A stretch of DNA of 7,881 nt from Bacteroidota bacterium (GTDB lineage Bacteria > Bacteroidota > Ignavibacteria > Kapaibacteriales > UBA2268): positions 1 to 7,881 of the forward strand of contig JAJRPT010000128.1 of the NCBI GenBank assembly GCA_024280675.1, read 5' to 3'. Each line of letters starts with the position of its first letter. Within the stretch, counting starts at the first letter, position 1. Positions 6,493 to 7,881 of the stretch are shown here, one piece after another. Under the pieces are notes generated by a model. The model did no database searches and was not told the DNA's origin. It saw nothing but the letters and a program-made list of their open reading frames with translations. A program made the position numbers and the translations under genes.

Positions 6493-6521
6493 AATTAATC
6501 AAAGAATTATTTTGATTAATT
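6493..6521. terminator. AT-rich hairpin between tgt and a convergent small ORF
   Basis: AATTAATCAAA (6493-6503) pairs perfectly with TTTGATTAATT (6511-6521) around a 7-nt loop, starting 5 nt after the tgt stop. The stem also contains the stop of the minus-strand ORF 6516-6704. There is no long T-run on the plus strand, while the minus strand continues with a short CTTTTC. It probably serves as a weak bidirectional terminator. Confidence 0.55.
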
Positions 6522-6704
6522 TACCTTCCCACCGATTGTGATTCTAACACTCCGAAGGTCTGAGTCTGCAAAATCAGTAACTGGCATACCTTTTCTGTCA
6601 CGAAATTGTTTGAAGCTGATTTCCTCGTCAATACCCCACCTATTTGTATTTGTTTCAATAATTGCCCAACTACCATTTGCAAAGCGAATAGAATATTTAT
6701 CCAT
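6516..6704 (-). CDS. hypothetical small protein, 62 residues
   Basis: I do not recognise this product. It starts MDKYSIRFANGSWAIIETNT and ends RSVRITIGGKVN, with a charged middle (IDEEISFKQFRDRKGMPVTD). The composition is ordinary and soluble, with beta-strand-like stretches at both ends and no signal, membrane segment or cysteines. Support for a real gene is threefold: a protein-like composition, an ATG start with AT-rich sequence upstream (TATAAA-like), and a stop sitting in a hairpin shared with tgt. Against it, the gene is short, has no clear ribosome binding site, and its antisense frame 6538-6720 is also open. I prefer the minus strand because the plus-strand product is less protein-like and starts inside the complement. 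Confidence 0.45.
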   Translation of the reverse strand: MDKYSIRFANGSWAIIETNTNRWGIDEEISFKQFRDRKGMPVTDFADSDLRSVRITIGGKVN

Positions 6705-6853
6705 AAAACTGCACCACTAAATATTTATAAACCATATACCAGTAGTATCCACTAAAAATAAAATAGTTGATATTTTTTTTTATTCAGTAAACATTTATTT
6801 CCCATAGCTTTTAAGTTTAAAAAAAAAGACAATCTCAGATTATTGTAGCAATT

Positions 6854-6876
6854 AATTTAATAAAAATCATTAAATT
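6854..6876. repeat. inverted repeat upstream of the Fe-S carrier gene
   Basis: AATTTAAT (6854-6861) and ATTAAATT (6869-6876) are perfect reverse complements separated by 7 nt, ending 33 bp before the TTG start. The arms are short and AT-only, so a dimeric regulator site is possible but chance is not excluded. Confidence 0.35.
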
Positions 6877-6880
6877 GCCC

Positions 6881-6899
6881 TTATTAATTATTAATTATT
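6881..6899 (+). repeat. heptamer tandem repeat TTATTAA
   Basis: TTATTAA occurs twice exactly (6881-6887, 6888-6894) and continues with TTATT (6895-6899), immediately before the GGTGG that precedes the TTG start. It is simple AT-rich sequence prone to copy-number slippage. A change of one unit would alter promoter or leader spacing. Confidence 0.6.
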
Positions 6900-6909
6900 T
6901 GGTGGTAAA

Positions 6910-7296
6910 TTGGAAAGTATTATAGAAATCGACGATTTTAAAAGAATATCTACAGGTGTGAGTGGAACTGGGCAAGCAGATGATTTTCTAATCACAAACA
7001 AAGCATTTGAAATGATTTTGCAGGTGATGAAGCAAAATGAAATCCCACAAGATTATTACTTGAGAATTTCAACTCACAGCGGTGGATGCTCAGGAATGAA
7101 ATATGATCTTGGCTTTGATGATAAAATTCAAGAAAATGACCGTAAATTCTCCTGTGATCAAATCAACATACTAATCGATTCGGCAAGCCTATTCTATGTC
7201 CAAGGCGTTAGGCTCGACTATCAAGATGGCGAATATGGAAGTGGATTTGTATTCAACAACCCCAATAATTCTGGAAATTGTGGTTGCTCCTGTTGA
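6910..7296 (+). CDS. A-type iron-sulfur carrier protein (HesB/IscA/SufA/ErpA family)
   Basis: The product is 128 residues. A-type carriers receive and hand on Fe-S clusters to apoproteins in the cytoplasm. The three family cysteines are present with canonical spacing: Cys60 in SGGCSGMKYDLGFDD, then Cys124 and Cys126 in the NCGCSC tail, 63 residues after Cys60. GSGFVFNNPNNSGNCGC is a typical C-terminal block. Two oddities are visible. About 26 residues precede the usual start of the family fold (ITNKAFEMI), and the chain ends right after an extra Cys128, without the usual short tail. Cys82 is also extra. The start is TTG with GGTGG 4 nt upstream; an in-frame stop lies close upstream, and a GTG at codon 17 (6958) is an alternative. 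No other isc or suf genes are in view, so I do not assign a specific symbol. Confidence 0.88.
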   Translation: MESIIEIDDFKRISTGVSGTGQADDFLITNKAFEMILQVMKQNEIPQDYYLRISTHSGGCSGMKYDLGFDDKIQENDRKFSCDQINILIDSASLFYVQGVRLDYQDGEYGSGFVFNNPNNSGNCGCSC

Positions 7297-7363
7297 TGGA
7301 TTAAAAAACATCAATCATTTGCCCCAAACCCTCAAATAAGACTAAATCAATCTTATTTTAGAG
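7293..7363 (+). terminator. candidate terminator hairpins after the Fe-S carrier gene
   Basis: Two stem-loops follow the coding end. A 6-bp stem, TTGATG (7293-7298) with CATCAA (7309-7314), overlaps the stop. A better one is AAATAAGA (7334-7341) with TCTTATTT (7351-7358), which can be flanked by CTC/GAG (7331-7333, 7361-7363). Neither has a long T-run after it, so termination is plausible but not strong. Confidence 0.4.
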
Positions 7364-7401
7364 TTGTAATAATTTCAAAAAACGGACTAAAACTCTCGTA
7401 T

Positions 7402-7449
7402 ATCTTCTTCGATATTTTCTTGCTATGGCAGGTGATTTTTGAAGAAGAT
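7402..7449 (+). repeat. 9-bp inverted repeat with inner hairpin
   Basis: ATCTTCTTC (7402-7410) and GAAGAAGAT (7441-7449) are exact reverse complements. A G-U and an A-U pair can extend the stem inward. The 30-nt loop contains a smaller stem, CTTGC/GCAGG around TATG. TTTCTTT follows on the plus strand, so it could be a terminator or an RNA structural element. Confidence 0.4.
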
Positions 7450-7580
7450 TTTCTTTGACATGACCTTTGTGTGGAAAAGATAAGAGGCTATAGTTTATTT
7501 CAAATCAAGGATATTTAGCAAAATAAGCGATATATTTCTCTCGTAAAGATAATTTGATAAAAACATCTTATTAGATAAAG

Positions 7581-7597
7581 ATTAAATTGTATTTAAT
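7581..7597. repeat. 17-bp palindrome in the cytochrome leader
   Basis: ATTAAAT (7581-7587) and ATTTAAT (7591-7597) flank TGT. The symmetry is perfect but the sequence is AT-only. It may be an operator about 135 bp before the cytochrome start. Confidence 0.3.
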
Positions 7598-7732
7598 GCT
7601 AATAATTTGTAAATTGAACTCGCTTTGTGGCAATTAATTTAAAATATATTTAAAGTTTTTGTAACTTGGCAAGAAAACTTGACTGACAACACAGATAATA
7701 AAAAAATTATTCATTAATTAAGAGTTGGAGAC

Positions 7733-7881
7733 ATGAAAATTCGAATTGCAATATGTCTAATGGTTTATGGGCTTTTTAGCCTTTTATTTTGCCTCAACAC
7801 ATCTTTTGCACAAGATGACGGCGAAACATTATTCAAGACCTGTGCCGCTTGCCACACCATTGGGGAGGGCAAAAGAGTGGG
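7733..7881 (+). CDS. exported c-type cytochrome, N-terminal part (partial)
   Basis: The frame opens at an ATG and runs off the window after 49 full codons. Residues 1-26 form a signal peptide: MKIR, a hydrophobic core (IAICLMVYGLFSLLFCL) and NTSFA as a probable signal peptidase I site before QDDGE. The mature start ETLFKTCAACHTIGEGKRVG contains CAACH (37-41), a CxxCH haem-attachment motif with the axial histidine, close to the N-terminus as in small class I cytochromes. The protein would carry electrons in the periplasm or at the membrane. GGAG at 7727-7730 lies only 2 nt before the ATG; AGAG at 7721-7724 has better spacing. The distal methionine ligand and any further domains lie outside the window, so the partner complex cannot be named. 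Confidence 0.88.
   Translation, partial: MKIRIAICLMVYGLFSLLFCLNTSFAQDDGETLFKTCAACHTIGEGKRV

Larger units (their letters stand above)
6705..6909. promoter_or_regulatory. AT-rich intergenic region, likely divergent promoters
   Basis: This gene-free 205 bp separates the minus-strand small ORF from the A-type Fe-S protein gene. It contains CCACTAAA twice (6714-6721 and 6749-6756), a T9 run (6773-6781), an A9 run (6819-6827), an inverted repeat (6854-6876) and a heptamer tandem repeat (6881-6899). No convincing consensus promoter stands out, but the A/T tracts and repeats fit a regulatory region. Confidence 0.4.
7297..7732. other. 436-bp gene-free region upstream of the cytochrome gene
   Basis: No open frame of credible length was seen on either strand. 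The region holds the hairpins after the Fe-S carrier gene, a 9-bp inverted repeat (7402-7410 and 7441-7449), a 17-bp palindrome (7581-7597), and GCAATTAATTTAA (7630-7642), which is also found before the Fe-S carrier gene. TTGACT at 7679-7684 resembles a -35, but no -10 sits at the right distance. It probably contains the promoter and a long leader for the cytochrome gene, and could hide a small RNA. Confidence 0.4.

Noticed and set aside
6538..6720. 60-residue plus-strand open frame antisense to the small minus-strand ORF
   Set aside because: Its serine- and leucine-rich product looks like a complement artefact, and the minus-strand frame reads more like a protein and ends at a hairpin.
7679..7699. 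Sigma-70-type promoter before the cytochrome gene (TTGACT with GATAAT)
   Set aside because: The two hexamers are only 9 bp apart, too close for a working promoter.
1..7881. CRISPR arrays, insertion sequences, tRNA or rRNA genes
   Set aside because: I saw no spaced direct repeats of array type, transposase motifs, terminal inverted repeats or tRNA cloverleaf signals. The short repeats found are AT-rich local duplications or hairpins.

Overview
The window is 7.9 kb of AT-rich bacterial chromosome carrying mostly housekeeping genes. Nothing in it marks a mobile element, CRISPR array, tRNA or rRNA. The genes look like those of a Gram-negative of the Bacteroidota/Chlorobi/Ignavibacteria (FCB) branch. 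The reasons are an hpf gene directly followed by hprK, weak or absent Shine-Dalgarno sequences at several starts, a queuine/preQ1 transglycosylase without its zinc cysteines, a DedA protein, and an exported c-type cytochrome. The placement is inference from gene content; no 16S or ribosomal protein gene is present.

Layout. Positions 1-128 hold the 3' end of accD (acetyl-CoA carboxylase beta subunit). A G-run-rich 127-bp leader precedes hpf (256-540) and hprK (546-1559), which form a tight pair closed by a clear hairpin terminator (1597-1632). A short single-pass membrane protein of unknown function (1684-2154) is convergent with a minus-strand DedA-family membrane protein (stop at 2161). The two gene ends share an 11-bp inverted repeat that may end transcription. 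DedA is head-to-head, with essentially no spacer, with an XRE-HTH/cupin-like regulator (about 2842-3444). That regulator leads a plus-strand run: nnr (3464-4978, bifunctional NAD(P)HX repair), a VanZ-like membrane protein (4975-5358, TTG start) and tgt (5355-6488). The last three genes overlap by 4 bp at each junction, so they are almost certainly one translationally coupled operon, probably ending at the hairpin 6493-6521.

The right end is looser. A possible 62-residue minus-strand gene (6516-6704) ends in the same hairpin as tgt. An AT-rich region with repeats precedes an A-type Fe-S carrier protein (6910-7296, TTG start). After that, about 435 bp without a gene holds several inverted repeats and leads to the start of an exported c-type cytochrome (7733 to the window end).

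The genes cover several functions: membrane lipid synthesis (accD), ribosome hibernation and carbon/PTS signalling (hpf-hprK), envelope maintenance (DedA, VanZ-like), metabolite repair (nnr), tRNA modification (tgt), Fe-S assembly and respiration. I see no convincing undescribed multi-gene system. The best leads are the zinc-ligand-less TGT, the metal-ligand-poor cupin regulator at the divergent dedA junction, the convergent inverted repeat, and the small minus-strand ORF.
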